From the NCBI GenBank assembly GCA_002155895.1, contig MUMD01000259.1, positions 1 through 43,810 on the forward strand: a stretch of 43,810 nt of DNA. Reading direction: 5' to 3'. The position numbers and the translations under genes are program-made. Source of the stretch: Streptomyces rochei. GTDB taxonomy: Bacteria > Actinomycetota > Actinomycetes > Streptomycetales > Streptomycetaceae. Shown here in pieces: positions 24,810-33,234 of this stretch; position 1 is the stretch's first letter, and each line of letters begins with the position of its first letter. The notes below the pieces were generated by a model that did no database searches, was not told where the DNA came from, and saw only the letters and a list, made by a program, of their open reading frames with translations.

Positions 24810-25588
24810 TGACCAGCCCCGCCCCGTCACCCGTCCTGCTGGGGGTGAGCCTGAAGATGTACTTCGGCCACCACCAGACCCTCAACTGGGCCCGCAGGAT
24901 CGCCGCCCTCGCCGACCGCCACCCCGCCGTCGTCTCCGGCGCCGCCCGCCTGTTCGTCCTCCCCGCCTTCCCGACCCTGGTCCCGGCCGCCGGCATCCTC
25001 GCCCCCTACGGCGTCGCCCTCGGCGCCCAGGACATCGCCACCGAGGACAGCGGCCCCTACACCGGCGAGGTCGGCGGCCCCGTCCTCAAGGAGATCGGCT
25101 GCCGCTACGCCGAGGTCGGCCACGCCGAGCGCCGCCGCCTGTACGGCGAGGGCGACACCGTCGTCGCCGCCAAGACCGCCGCCGCCCTGCGCAACGGCCT
25201 CACCCCCGTCCTCTGCGTCGGCGAACGCGACGCGTCCGACGCCTCGGACGCCGCCGCCCGCACGGTCGCCGAGGCGGAGCGCCTGCTGCACGGACTGGAG
25301 GGCGCCGTCGTCCTCGCCTACGAACCCCAGTGGGCCATCGGTGCCCCCGAGCCCGCCTCCGCCGACCACATCGGCACCGTGTGCACCGCCCTGCGCGACT
25401 GGCTGGACACCCGCCCCGAGCACACCGGCTCCACCGTCGTCTACGGCGGCAGCGCGGGCCCCGGCCTCCTCACCCGTCTGAACGGAACCGCCGAAGGGCT
25501 GTTCCTCGGCCGGTTCGCCCACGACCCGGCGGGCGTCGAGGCCATCCTCGACGAGATCCGCTCCCCGGCCCCGGCGGCGGTGGCGTGA
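24809..25588 (+). CDS. lerI: Triosephosphate isomerase paralogue, probable L-erythrulose 1-phosphate isomerase
   Basis: A 259-aa TIM barrel related to TpiA. The catalytic residues are visible: Lys in GVSLKMYF, His in AEVGHAERR and Glu in VLAYEPQWAIG, plus the phosphate loop VVYGGSAGPG. EryH/LerI enzymes of this kind turn L-erythrulose 1-phosphate into D-erythrulose 4-phosphate, the step between the kinase and RpiB-like enzymes encoded upstream. A housekeeping TpiA is expected elsewhere. It overlaps both neighbours by one base. Confidence 0.8.
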   Translation: MTSPAPSPVLLGVSLKMYFGHHQTLNWARRIAALADRHPAVVSGAARLFVLPAFPTLVPAAGILAPYGVALGAQDIATEDSGPYTGEVGGPVLKEIGCRYAEVGHAERRRLYGEGDTVVAAKTAAALRNGLTPVLCVGERDASDASDAAARTVAEAERLLHGLEGAVVLAYEPQWAIGAPEPASADHIGTVCTALRDWLDTRPEHTGSTVVYGGSAGPGLLTRLNGTAEGLFLGRFAHDPAGVEAILDEIRSPAPAAVA

Positions 25589-26388
25589 TGGCGTACGGCA
25601 TCAGCACCTACGCGTACTTCTGGCGGATCTCCGACCGCGCGCCCGAGCCGATGACCCTGCCCGCGATGCTGCGGGACACGGCAGCGCTCGGCGGCGAGGT
25701 CTTCCAGATCTGCGACTACGCCCCGATCGAGTCCTACGACGCCGCACGGGTCGCCGACGTCCGCGCCACCGCCGACGACCTCGGCCTCACCCTGGAGCTG
25801 GGCACCCGCGGCATCCGCCCCGAGCACCTGCTGAAGTACCTCGACATGGCGGGCGAACTGGGCGTCACCCTGGTCCGCTCCATGCTCAACACGGCCGACC
25901 ACCGGCCGGGCACCGCCGAGGCGGTCGCCCTGCTGAAGGAAGCGGTGCCGCGCTACGCCGACGCCGGCGTCACCCTCGGCCTGGAGACCTACGAACAGGT
26001 CGCCACCGACGACCTGGTGGACGTCGTACGCGCCGTCGACGACCCGCACCTCGGCATCGTCCTGGACCCGGGCAACAGCGTCGCCCGGCTGGAACGCCCC
26101 GTGGACGTGGTGACCGCCACCGCGCCGTACGTGGTCAACATCCACGTCAAGGACTTCGCCTTCACCCGCCGCGACGGCTGGGTCGGTTTCACCTACGCCG
26201 GCTGCCCGCTCGGCGAGGGCCTCCTCGATCACGACGGCATGGTCGCCGCCGTCCGTCCCGCCGAGCGCGGCATCAACCAGATCGTGGAGCACTGGCTCCC
26301 GTGGCAGGACGAGGGCTACGACGCCACCGCCCGGCTCGAACACCAGTGGACGCAGCACAGCATCGACACCCTCCTGAGGAGCAAGTAA
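25588..26388 (+). CDS. oiaC: Xylose-isomerase-like TIM barrel, probable 3-oxo-isoapionate decarboxylase
   Basis: A 266-aa AP-endonuclease-2-type barrel (sugar phosphate isomerase/epimerase family). Likely metal ligands are Glu in LGLETYEQ, Asp in VLDPGNSV, His in NIHVKDF and Glu in QIVEHWLPW. This fold includes the OiaC decarboxylase of published D-apionate pathways, which makes L-erythrulose from 3-oxo-isoapionate. Its place between LerI-like and ApnO-like genes fits that step. A tetrulose or hydroxypyruvate isomerase is the alternative. It is coupled to both neighbours by single-base stop-start overlaps. Confidence 0.65.
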   Translation: MAYGISTYAYFWRISDRAPEPMTLPAMLRDTAALGGEVFQICDYAPIESYDAARVADVRATADDLGLTLELGTRGIRPEHLLKYLDMAGELGVTLVRSMLNTADHRPGTAEAVALLKEAVPRYADAGVTLGLETYEQVATDDLVDVVRAVDDPHLGIVLDPGNSVARLERPVDVVTATAPYVVNIHVKDFAFTRRDGWVGFTYAGCPLGEGLLDHDGMVAAVRPAERGINQIVEHWLPWQDEGYDATARLEHQWTQHSIDTLLRSK

Positions 26389-27263
26389 TGGCCACCGAGA
26401 TCCAGACCCAGGTCGACGTCAAGACCGTCGCCGTCATCGGGGCCGCCGGCAAGATGGGCCAGCGCGTCTCCGACAACCTGGTCGACAGCGACTTCCGGGT
26501 CCTCTTCAGCGAGGCGTCGCCCAAGGGCCAGGAGCTGATCCGCGGCCTCGGCCGCGAACTGACCGAGTCGAAGGACGCCGCCGCCGAGGCCGACGTCGTC
26601 ATCCTCGCCGTGCCGGACGTCGTCCTCGGCAAGGTCTCCGAGGAACTGGTGCCGCTGATGAAGCCCGGCACGATCGTCCTCACCCTCGACCCGGCCGCCG
26701 CCTACGCCGGCCTGCTCTTCGCCCGCGAGGACATCCACTACGCCTGCGCCCACCCCTGCCACCCCTCGGTGTTCCTGGAGCGCACCACCAAGGAGGAGTG
26801 GCAGGACACCTTCGGCGGCATCGCCGCCCCGCAGGAGGTCGTCGCCGCCTACGAGGGCGAGGACGCCGCCAGGCAGGAGCTGGCCGAGTCCGTCATCCGC
26901 GTGATGTACGCGCCGGTCGTCGACGTCCACTGGGTGACCGTCAAGCAGCTCGCCGTGCTGGAGCCCACCCTCGTGGAGACCATCGCCTGCATGGTCGGCG
27001 CCCTGCTGACCGAGGCCCTGCACGAGACCGTCCACACCGTCGGCGTCCCCGAGAAGGCCGCCCGCGCGATGCTGCTGGGTCACACCCAGGTCGCCCTGGC
27101 CAACACCCTCAAGGGCTCCAACCCCTTCTCGGACGCCTGCCTGATCGCCATGGACTACGGCCGTGAGTCGATCGTGCGCGAGGACTGGAAGAAGGTCTTC
27201 GAGGACGAGGAACTCGACAAGGTCATCACGCGGATGCTGAAGATCAAGGAGATCAAGCGCTGA
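26388..27263 (+). CDS. apnO: 6PGDH-like dehydrogenase, probable D-apionate oxidoisomerase
   Basis: A 291-aa NAD(P)-dependent enzyme. A Rossmann domain opens with VAVIGAAGKMGQRV (GxxGxMG) and VVILAVPDVVLGKV. LDPAAAYAGLL and CAHPCHPSVF line the active site, and the helical C-terminal domain (about 175-285) resembles 6-phosphogluconate dehydrogenase relatives. ApnO enzymes of this type oxidise and rearrange D-apionate to 3-oxo-isoapionate. The linked OiaC-like, LerK, LerI and DerI genes complete such a pathway. The start shares a base with the previous TAA. It ends the operon, before a strong hairpin. Confidence 0.7.
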   Translation: MATEIQTQVDVKTVAVIGAAGKMGQRVSDNLVDSDFRVLFSEASPKGQELIRGLGRELTESKDAAAEADVVILAVPDVVLGKVSEELVPLMKPGTIVLTLDPAAAYAGLLFAREDIHYACAHPCHPSVFLERTTKEEWQDTFGGIAAPQEVVAAYEGEDAARQELAESVIRVMYAPVVDVHWVTVKQLAVLEPTLVETIACMVGALLTEALHETVHTVGVPEKAARAMLLGHTQVALANTLKGSNPFSDACLIAMDYGRESIVREDWKKVFEDEELDKVITRMLKIKEIKR

Positions 27264-27279
27264 CGCACCCCGCGGGTGC

Positions 27280-27313
27280 GACGCCGGAGGCCGCCGAGCG
27301 GGCCTCCGGCGTC
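27280..27313. terminator. Strong 13-bp hairpin ending the sugar operon
   Basis: GACGCCGGAGGCC (27280-27292) pairs perfectly with GGCCTCCGGCGTC (27301-27313) across an 8-base loop. It lies between the operon's last stop and the convergent peptidase stop at 27321, so it can serve both. Confidence 0.82.
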
Positions 27314-27320
27314 GGCGTGC

Positions 27321-28046
27321 CTAGGCCCGCGTGTCGAACGCGGCCGTCACCCGCAGCAGTTCGGACACGTCCGAACCGACCGCGATCTCGCGCGGCTGAG
27401 CGCCCCGCCGGAACAGCCGGGCGTCCCGCTCGCCCCCGATCACGGCGCGGTCGCCCTCCACCCGGAGCCAGGAGCCTTCCCGCAGCCCGAGCACGGGCAC
27501 GTCGTTCTCCTCCAGGAACTCCGTCAGCCGCTCCTCACGGGTCTCGCCCTTGTGCGTCGAGGCGGGGTCCGGGTCGAGGTAGTGCGGGTTGATCTGGAAG
27601 GGGACCAGTCCCAGCGCCTCGAAGGACGGAGGCTCGACGATGGGCATGTCGTTGGTGGTGCGCAGCGAGGGCGCCGCCATGTTCGTACCGGCGCTGGCCC
27701 CCATGTAGGGCAGCCCGCCGCCCACCGCCTCGATCAGCGTCTCCCGCAGTCCCGTGCGGTACAGGGCGCTCAGCAGCCGGAAGGAGTTGCCGCCGCCGAC
27801 GAACACCGCGTCCGCCTCACCCAGCCGGGCCGTCGGGTCGCCGCCCTCGTGCACGCCCCGCACCTCGATGCCCGCGCCGGTGAGCGCGCCGCGCACCTTG
27901 GCGGTGTAGGCGTCGTGGTCGGCGAGGGCGTACGGAACGAACGCCAGCCGCGCACCGCGGGGCAGGAAGCCGGTCACGGTGTCGAGGGCGTGTTCCAGGT
28001 AGCCGCGGCCGTACTGGGTGGAGTTGGACAGGAGCAGCAGATTCAC
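27321..28046 (-). CDS. pepE: Peptidase E, S51 family dipeptidase
   Basis: A 241-aa cytoplasmic serine peptidase that cleaves dipeptides with N-terminal aspartate. The nucleophile S118 is in YMGASAGTN. D133 (TTNDMPIV) and H155 (INPHYLD) have the spacing of the PepE triad. VFVGGGNSFRLL is the conserved upstream loop. The start is GTG at 28046 with GAGGA upstream. It lies 44 bases downstream of the IclR gene on the same strand and may be co-transcribed with it. Cyanophycinase is a related family but is usually longer. Confidence 0.88.
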   Translation of the reverse strand: MNLLLLSNSTQYGRGYLEHALDTVTGFLPRGARLAFVPYALADHDAYTAKVRGALTGAGIEVRGVHEGGDPTARLGEADAVFVGGGNSFRLLSALYRTGLRETLIEAVGGGLPYMGASAGTNMAAPSLRTTNDMPIVEPPSFEALGLVPFQINPHYLDPDPASTHKGETREERLTEFLEENDVPVLGLREGSWLRVEGDRAVIGGERDARLFRRGAQPREIAVGSDVSELLRVTAAFDTRA

Positions 28047-28090
28047 GGGGGTGTCCTCGTCGACGGGTCGGATCGGTGACGCGTGGATGG

Positions 28091-28924
28091 TCAGGCGGTA
28101 CGGGGGGAGCGCGGGCGGCGCTGGTGCTGCGGCGGGTGCGTCAGGCGCCGCTCCAGCAGCCGGGCGGCACGGCGCAGCACCTCCAGGCGGTCCTCGGGCC
28201 CCTCGGGGAAGCGCTCCTTGGCGGCACCGAGGCTGAGGCTGCCGTACGGCTCGGAGCCGAGGAACACGGGCACGGCGACCGTGCCGATGCCGGCGTCGTA
28301 CTCGCCGACGGTCCAGGCGTAGCCCTGGGCGCGCACCCGGCGGAACTCCTGCTCCAGCTGGTCGGGGTCGGTCACCGTGCGCTCGGTGAAGCGCGCCATG
28401 GGACGGCCGCGGAAGAGCCGGTGGCGCTGGTCGTCGGGCAGGAAGGCGTAGTACGACTTGCTCGTGGCGCCCGCGTGCGCCGGGTACAGCTCGCCGACCA
28501 GCGGGTAGTAGCGCAGCGGCCCCTCCTCTCCCTCGACGGCAGCCACACAGCGCATGTGGAAGCTGTCGGGCAGGCAGAACAGGACGGTGTCGCCGGTCGC
28601 CGCGCGCAGGTCCTGGAGGACCGGCTCGGCGAGCAGTTCCAGCGAGCCCGAGCGCTCCCAGAGCCGGCCCAGGCGCAGGGCGGCCGGGCCGATGCGGTAG
28701 CGGCGCGTCGCCGGGTCGGAGACCAGGAAGCCGCGGCCCGCGAGCGTGGACAGCAGCCGCTGGGCGACCGAGGTGTCCCAGCCGAACTCGCCGGCGATCT
28801 CCGTCACGCCCCAGTCGGGCCGGCTGCGCTCGAAGGCCAGCAGCACCAGCAGCGCCCGGTCGACGGTCTGCAGGGCCCCGGCCGGCGTCTTGCGGTCCGA
28901 GGGCTGGACGGGCCGATCGGCCAT
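28091..28924 (-). CDS. IclR-family transcriptional regulator
   Basis: A 277-aa regulator. The N-terminal winged helix (about 17-80: ALLVLLAFERSRPDWGVTEI, SVAQRLLSTLAGRGFLV) binds DNA. The C-terminal ligand domain (about 95-260) includes the motifs AHAGATSKSYYAFL and VGEYDAGIGTVAVPVF. The ATG at 28924 follows GAGGAG. It is divergent from the DUF1177-permease-M20 operon, its likely target. The ligand is unknown, presumably the nutrient taken up by that permease. Confidence 0.88.
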   Translation of the reverse strand: MADRPVQPSDRKTPAGALQTVDRALLVLLAFERSRPDWGVTEIAGEFGWDTSVAQRLLSTLAGRGFLVSDPATRRYRIGPAALRLGRLWERSGSLELLAEPVLQDLRAATGDTVLFCLPDSFHMRCVAAVEGEEGPLRYYPLVGELYPAHAGATSKSYYAFLPDDQRHRLFRGRPMARFTERTVTDPDQLEQEFRRVRAQGYAWTVGEYDAGIGTVAVPVFLGSEPYGSLSLGAAKERFPEGPEDRLEVLRRAARLLERRLTHPPQHQRRPRSPRTA

Positions 28925-28981
28925 GGGGGCTCTCCTCGTCGTGCGGTCACGGATGCGGTCGCCGTCCCGCGCATCTCACGA

Positions 28982-29000
28982 TGCAGACCTGAATTGCAGA
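28982..29000. promoter_or_regulatory. Direct repeat in the IclR / DUF1177 divergent promoter
   Basis: TGCAGA occurs at 28982-28987 and 28995-29000, 13 bases apart, in the only AT-richer patch of this 159-base gap. GGAAAC and AACGTT follow within 35 bases. These are candidate regulator contacts, but no clean IclR palindrome was found. Confidence 0.3.
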
Positions 29001-29083
29001 TAGTGGGAAACAGTTGCGGAGAACGTTAATCGATCCGGAACCTGCTGTCAGCACCGCCCAGGTGCGGATCAGGAGAACCGCCC

Positions 29084-30037
29084 ATGTTGAAGTACGTCCT
29101 GGACCTCGTGGATCTGCTGGACGATCCCGACGTCGACGGCAAGCGCGTCGCCGCCCACCTCGACTCCGTGGCCGGACCCGAGGGCTCCGGCGCCGAGGTC
29201 ACCACCGTCACCGGCGAGCGCGGCTCGACGGACTTCGTGCTCGTCCGCGTCCCGGGCCGCAGCGGGCGTACCGCCGGCGGTACGGCCCGCACGCTCGGAG
29301 TGGTCGGACGCCTCGGCGGCATCGGGGCCCGTCCGGAGATGACCGGTCTGGTCTCCGACGCCGACGGAGCCGTCGCCGCGCTCGCCACCGCCGCCAAGCT
29401 GCTGGACATGCGCCGGCGCGGGGACGTGCTCGACGGTGACGTGATCGTCGCCACCCACATCTGCCCGGACGCCCCGACCGCGCCGCACGACCCGGTGCCC
29501 TTCATGGACTCGCCGGTCGACATCGCGACCATGAACCGGCACGAGGTCACCGGCGAGATGGAGGCCGTGCTCTCGATCGACACCACCAAGGGCAACCGGA
29601 TCATCAACCACAAGGGCCTCGCCCTGTCGCCCACCGTCAAGGAGGGCTGGGTGCTCAAGGTGAGCGAGTCGCTGGGGGAGCTGCTGGCGGTGGTGACCGG
29701 TGAGCCGTTGGTCACGTACCCGGTGACCACCCAGGACATCACCCCGTACGGTAACGGTGTACACCACATCAATTCGATCCTGCAGCCGGCCACGGCGACG
29801 GCCGCCCCGGTCGTCGGCCTCGCGATCACCTCCGCCGCGGCGGTGCCCGGCTGCCAGACGGGCGCCAGCCACGAGACCGACATCGCGGCGGCGGCCCGGT
29901 TCGCCGTCGAGACCGCCAAGGCCTACGGCGGCGGACGCCTCGACTTCCACGACGACCAGGAGTTCGACGCGCTCGTGTCCCGCTACGGCTCCCTGACCCA
30001 CCTGCAGACCTTCGGCCGCGAACCCCGGGAGTCGTGA
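29084..30037 (+). CDS. DUF1177 family protein
   Basis: A 317-aa cytoplasmic protein covering the whole DUF1177 family. Recognisable blocks are RTLGVVGRLGGIGARPEMTG, VIVATHICPDAPTAPHDPVP and VLSIDTTKGNRIINHKG, and the tail GCQTGASHETDIAAAARF. The conserved His, Asp and Cys residues suggest a metal-dependent or small-molecule enzyme, but no reaction is assigned. AGGAGAAC precedes the ATG at 29084. It is first in an operon with an NCS1-type permease and an M20 hydrolase, which points to uptake and hydrolysis of a nitrogen-containing compound. Confidence 0.8.
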   Translation: MLKYVLDLVDLLDDPDVDGKRVAAHLDSVAGPEGSGAEVTTVTGERGSTDFVLVRVPGRSGRTAGGTARTLGVVGRLGGIGARPEMTGLVSDADGAVAALATAAKLLDMRRRGDVLDGDVIVATHICPDAPTAPHDPVPFMDSPVDIATMNRHEVTGEMEAVLSIDTTKGNRIINHKGLALSPTVKEGWVLKVSESLGELLAVVTGEPLVTYPVTTQDITPYGNGVHHINSILQPATATAAPVVGLAITSAAAVPGCQTGASHETDIAAAARFAVETAKAYGGGRLDFHDDQEFDALVSRYGSLTHLQTFGREPRES

Positions 30038-30039
30038 TC

Positions 30040-31437
30040 ATGGCCGCGAACGACAGCACCGCCCCCGAGGCGGGCGGCACCAAGGCCGTGGGCAGCGACG
30101 ACTACGCCCTCTCCCGGGTCCCGCGCGACAAGCGGCTCGGCTTCTGGACGATGCTGCTCCAGTGGCTCGCGCAGTCCGGCTCCATCTCGCAGTTCACCCT
30201 GGGCGCCACCATCGGCGTCGGCATGTCCTTCGGCGACGCCTTCCTCGCCTTCACCCTCGGCGCGGTGATCCTCGAAGTCGTGATCTTCGCGATCGGCCTG
30301 GCCGGCATGCGCGAGGGCCTGGCGACCCCGCTGCTCACCCGCTGGGCCGGCTTCGGCCGCAACGGCTCCGCGCTGGTCAGCCTGGTCATCTCGGTCAGCC
30401 TCGTCGGCTGGTTCGGCGTACAGAACACGATCTTCGGCGACAGCGTGTCCGCGCTCGTCGGCGGCCCCTCCTGGCTGTGGTGCACGGCCGCCGGCCTCGC
30501 CATCACCGTCCTGGTGATCTTCGGCTTCCGGTACATGGCGGTCTTCGCGAAGATCGTGACACCGCTGTTCTTCGCGATGGTCGCCTGGTCGGTCACCGAC
30601 GCGCTGAGCGACCACTCGCTCACCGAGCTGATCAACTCCCCGGCCCCCGGCGAGACCATCCCCCTCGCCGTCGCCGCGACCGCCATCGCGGGCGGCTTCA
30701 TGACCGGTGCGATCGTCTCGCCGGAGATGACCCGCTACAACCGCAAGGGCAGCCACGTCTTCCTGCAGAGCGCCTCGTCGATGATCCTGTCCGAGTACAT
30801 CGTCGGCATGACCGGCGTCCTCCTCGGCCACATGGTCGGCAGCGGCCAGGTCTCCCAGATCGTGCTCTCCACCTCCGGCGTCTTCGGCGTGCTCGTCGTC
30901 CTGATGTCCACCGCGAAGATCAACGACTGGAACCTCTACGGCTCCTCGCTGGGCGTCGTCAACTTCTTCCAGGTCGTCTTCAAGAAGCGCGTGCACCGCG
31001 GCGCGGTCACCATCGTGCTGGGCATCGCCGGCACCCTGCTGTCCGCCGTCGGCATGATGACCCACTTCACCGACTTCCTGTCGGTGCTGGGCGTCGCCAT
31101 CCCGCCGGTGGGCGGCATCATCGTCGCCGAGTACTGGGTGGTCCGCCGCATGCGCGCACCCCTGGACGCCACCCGCGAGTCCGGGACCCTGCCGGCCACC
31201 TCGCCGACCTGGGTGCCGATGTCCCTGGTCATCTGGGCCGCCGCCTTCTGCGTCGGCAAGTTCTACGACGGCGGCATCCCCGCCCTGAACTCCCTGCTGA
31301 CCGCGTTCGTCCTGTACAGCGTCCTCGGCCTGGCCGGCTGGATCAGGACGTACGGCACCACCACCCTCGACGATGACGACGAAGCCGCCGACCGCACCCC
31401 GGCGGCGTCCGGCACCGCCCCCGTAGGAGCACCGTGA
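30040..31437 (+). CDS. NCS1/cytosine permease-type transporter
   Basis: A 465-aa inner-membrane permease with about 12 helices, resembling CodB and other purine/cytosine permeases. LLQWLAQSGSISQFTLGATI is the first-helix region, GWFGVQNTIFG the helix 3 motif, and GGFMTGAIVSPEMTRY the conserved helix 6 segment. The family imports nucleobases, hydantoins or allantoin by cation symport. The ATG at 30040 is preferred over GTG 30034 because GGGAG is then eight bases away. The acidic tail overlaps the M20 gene by four bases. Confidence 0.85.
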   Translation: MAANDSTAPEAGGTKAVGSDDYALSRVPRDKRLGFWTMLLQWLAQSGSISQFTLGATIGVGMSFGDAFLAFTLGAVILEVVIFAIGLAGMREGLATPLLTRWAGFGRNGSALVSLVISVSLVGWFGVQNTIFGDSVSALVGGPSWLWCTAAGLAITVLVIFGFRYMAVFAKIVTPLFFAMVAWSVTDALSDHSLTELINSPAPGETIPLAVAATAIAGGFMTGAIVSPEMTRYNRKGSHVFLQSASSMILSEYIVGMTGVLLGHMVGSGQVSQIVLSTSGVFGVLVVLMSTAKINDWNLYGSSLGVVNFFQVVFKKRVHRGAVTIVLGIAGTLLSAVGMMTHFTDFLSVLGVAIPPVGGIIVAEYWVVRRMRAPLDATRESGTLPATSPTWVPMSLVIWAAAFCVGKFYDGGIPALNSLLTAFVLYSVLGLAGWIRTYGTTTLDDDDEAADRTPAASGTAPVGAP

Positions 31438-32771
31438 GCACCAGCCCCGTCCCTGTCCCTGTCCCCGTCCCCGCCTCGGAGGAGGCGCAGCGCGAGGTCG
31501 TCGACCTGTGCGCGGAGCTGATCCGCTTCGACACCTCCAACCCCACCAGCGACGAGCGCGCCTGCGCCGACTGGGTCGTGGCCCGGCTCGCCGAGGTGGG
31601 CATCGCCTGGGAACTGGTGGAGAGCGCCCCGGGCCGCGCCAACGTCATCGCCCGCATCCCCGGCGCCGACCCGGCGCGCGGCGCCCTGCTGGTGCACGGC
31701 CACCTGGACGTCGTGCCGGCGGACCCCGCCGAATGGCAGGTGCCGCCGTTCTCCGGCGAGATCCGCGACGGCTACCTGTGGGGGCGCGGCGCCATCGACA
31801 TGAAGGACACGGTGGCCGTCATGCTGGCCACCGCCCGGCATTTCGCCCGCACCGGCACCCGGCCGGCCCGGGAGATCCTCCTCGCCTTCCTCGCCGACGA
31901 GGAGGCCGGCGGCAGGTTCGGCGCCCACTGGCTGGTCGAGCACCGGCCCGAGCTGTTCGCCGGGGTCACCGAGGCGATCGGCGAGGGCGGCGGCTTCAGC
32001 TACGCCCTGGACGACACCCGGCGCCTCTACCCGATCGAGAACGCCCAGCGCGGCATGGCGTGGATGGAGCTGACGGCGTCCGGCCGGGCCGGGCACGGCT
32101 CCTCCCCGAACGACGAGAACGCCGTCACCGACCTCGCCGAATCGCTCACCCGCATCGGCCGGCACACCTTCCCGGTCCGCCTCATCGAACCGGTGCGCGC
32201 CCTGCTCACCGAGGCCGCCCGTCTCCAGGGCGTCGCCCTCGACCTGGACGCCGACGACCTGGACGCCGAACTGGCCAAGCTCGGCCATGTCGCCGACTTC
32301 ATGCAGGTCGTGCTGCGCAACTCGGCCAACCCCACCATGTTCACGGCCGGCTACCAGACCAACGTCATCCCGGGCCGGGCCACCGCCCGCGTCGACGGCC
32401 GTTTCCTGCCCGGCCACGAACAGGAGCTGATCGACACCATCGACGCCCTGCTCCTGCCCTCGGTCTCCCGTGAGTGGGTCAACCACGACATCGCCATGGA
32501 GACCACCTTCGACGGCCCCCTCGTCGACGCCATGTGCGCGGCCGTGCGCGCCGAGGACCCCGACGGCCACCCGGTGCCGTACTGCAACCCGGGCGGTACC
32601 GACGCGAAGGCGTTCACCGAGCTGGACATCCGCTGCTTCGGCTTCAAGGGCCTCAAGCTCCCGCACGACCTCGACTACGGCCGCCTCTTCCACGGCGTCG
32701 ACGAACGGGTGCCGCTGGAGGGCCTGCGCTTCGGCGTGCGGGTGATGACCCGGCTGTGGCAGGAGTGCTGA
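31434..32771 (+). CDS. M20-family metallohydrolase (peptidase/deacylase)
   Basis: A 445-aa zinc hydrolase. Metal-site blocks are [11 protein letters not shown] (His-x-Asp), GRGAIDMKD (bridging Asp), LADEEAGG (catalytic Glu plus ligand) and the final His in [14 protein letters not shown]. The dimerisation domain spans about 195-320 ([15 protein letters not shown]). Substrates in this family include N-acyl amino acids, dipeptides and carbamoyl amino acids. The GTG at 31434 overlaps the permease stop. An N-terminal PVPVPVPVP run comes from a DNA hexamer repeat. With DUF1177 and the permease it forms a catabolic operon of unknown substrate. Confidence 0.87.
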   Translation: MSTSPVPVPVPVPASEEAQREVVDLCAELIRFDTSNPTSDERACADWVVARLAEVGIAWELVESAPGRANVIARIPGADPARGALLVHGHLDVVPADPAEWQVPPFSGEIRDGYLWGRGAIDMKDTVAVMLATARHFARTGTRPAREILLAFLADEEAGGRFGAHWLVEHRPELFAGVTEAIGEGGGFSYALDDTRRLYPIENAQRGMAWMELTASGRAGHGSSPNDENAVTDLAESLTRIGRHTFPVRLIEPVRALLTEAARLQGVALDLDADDLDAELAKLGHVADFMQVVLRNSANPTMFTAGYQTNVIPGRATARVDGRFLPGHEQELIDTIDALLLPSVSREWVNHDIAMETTFDGPLVDAMCAAVRAEDPDGHPVPYCNPGGTDAKAFTELDIRCFGFKGLKLPHDLDYGRLFHGVDERVPLEGLRFGVRVMTRLWQEC

Positions 32772-32874
32772 CCGGCGCGACGGTGGGAATGCGCCGGCGG
32801 GCGCCGGTGTTGTGAGCCGTGACCGACATGCGCGGGACGGAACGGCAGCCCGCGCCGCGGTCGGAAGGAGCACC

Positions 32875-33039
32875 ATGGCACGCAGCACCGCACGCCCGGT
32901 CGTCAGACTGAAGTCGACCGCCGGGACCGGCGTCACCTACGTCACCCGCAAGAACCGCCTCAACGACCCCGACCGGCTCGTCCTGCGCAAGTACGACCCG
33001 GTGGCGGGCGAGCACGTCCCGTTCCGCGAGGAACGCTGA
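32875..33039 (+). CDS. rpmG: Ribosomal protein bL33, zinc-free paralogue
   Basis: A 54-aa large-subunit protein. [19 protein letters not shown] and [18 protein letters not shown] are diagnostic of bL33. It has no cysteines, so it is the C-minus form that does not need zinc. In S. coelicolor such paralogues replace the zinc form under zinc limitation and are controlled by Zur. No Zur-box palindrome is visible in the 103 bases upstream, so control may differ. GGAAGGAG precedes the ATG. It stands alone between the M20 gene and a terminator. Confidence 0.95.
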   Translation: MARSTARPVVRLKSTAGTGVTYVTRKNRLNDPDRLVLRKYDPVAGEHVPFREER

Positions 33040-33054
33040 CCCACCTCCGCACCA

Positions 33055-33089
33055 CGGCCCGGCCCCGCCCGCCCAGGGGGGCCGGGCCG
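33055..33089. terminator. Strong 12-bp hairpin after rpmG
   Basis: CGGCCCGGCCCC (33055-33066) pairs perfectly with GGGGCCGGGCCG (33078-33089) across an 11-base loop, starting 15 bases after the rpmG stop. Confidence 0.8.
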
Positions 33090-33234
33090 CGCCGCGTCCG
33101 CGCCCGGTCATCCGGCGACGTCCACGCCGTATCCCCGGGCCAGGGCCTCCAGGCCGTGGCAGTCACCCTTCGCCGATCACCTCCTGGGAGACTGTCGGGC
33201 GTGTCACCCGCCAGGCATTCAGGAGGACTTCGTC

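Noticed and set aside
31448-31473. Hexamer repeat at the start of the M20 gene as a phase-variation tract
   Set aside because: The GTCCCT/GTCCCC units are in multiples of three codon bases and encode a PV run, so slippage would not shift the frame.
32772-32874. A Zur box upstream of rpmG
   Set aside because: No TGAAAAT-type AT-rich palindrome is present; only GC-rich short repeats were seen.
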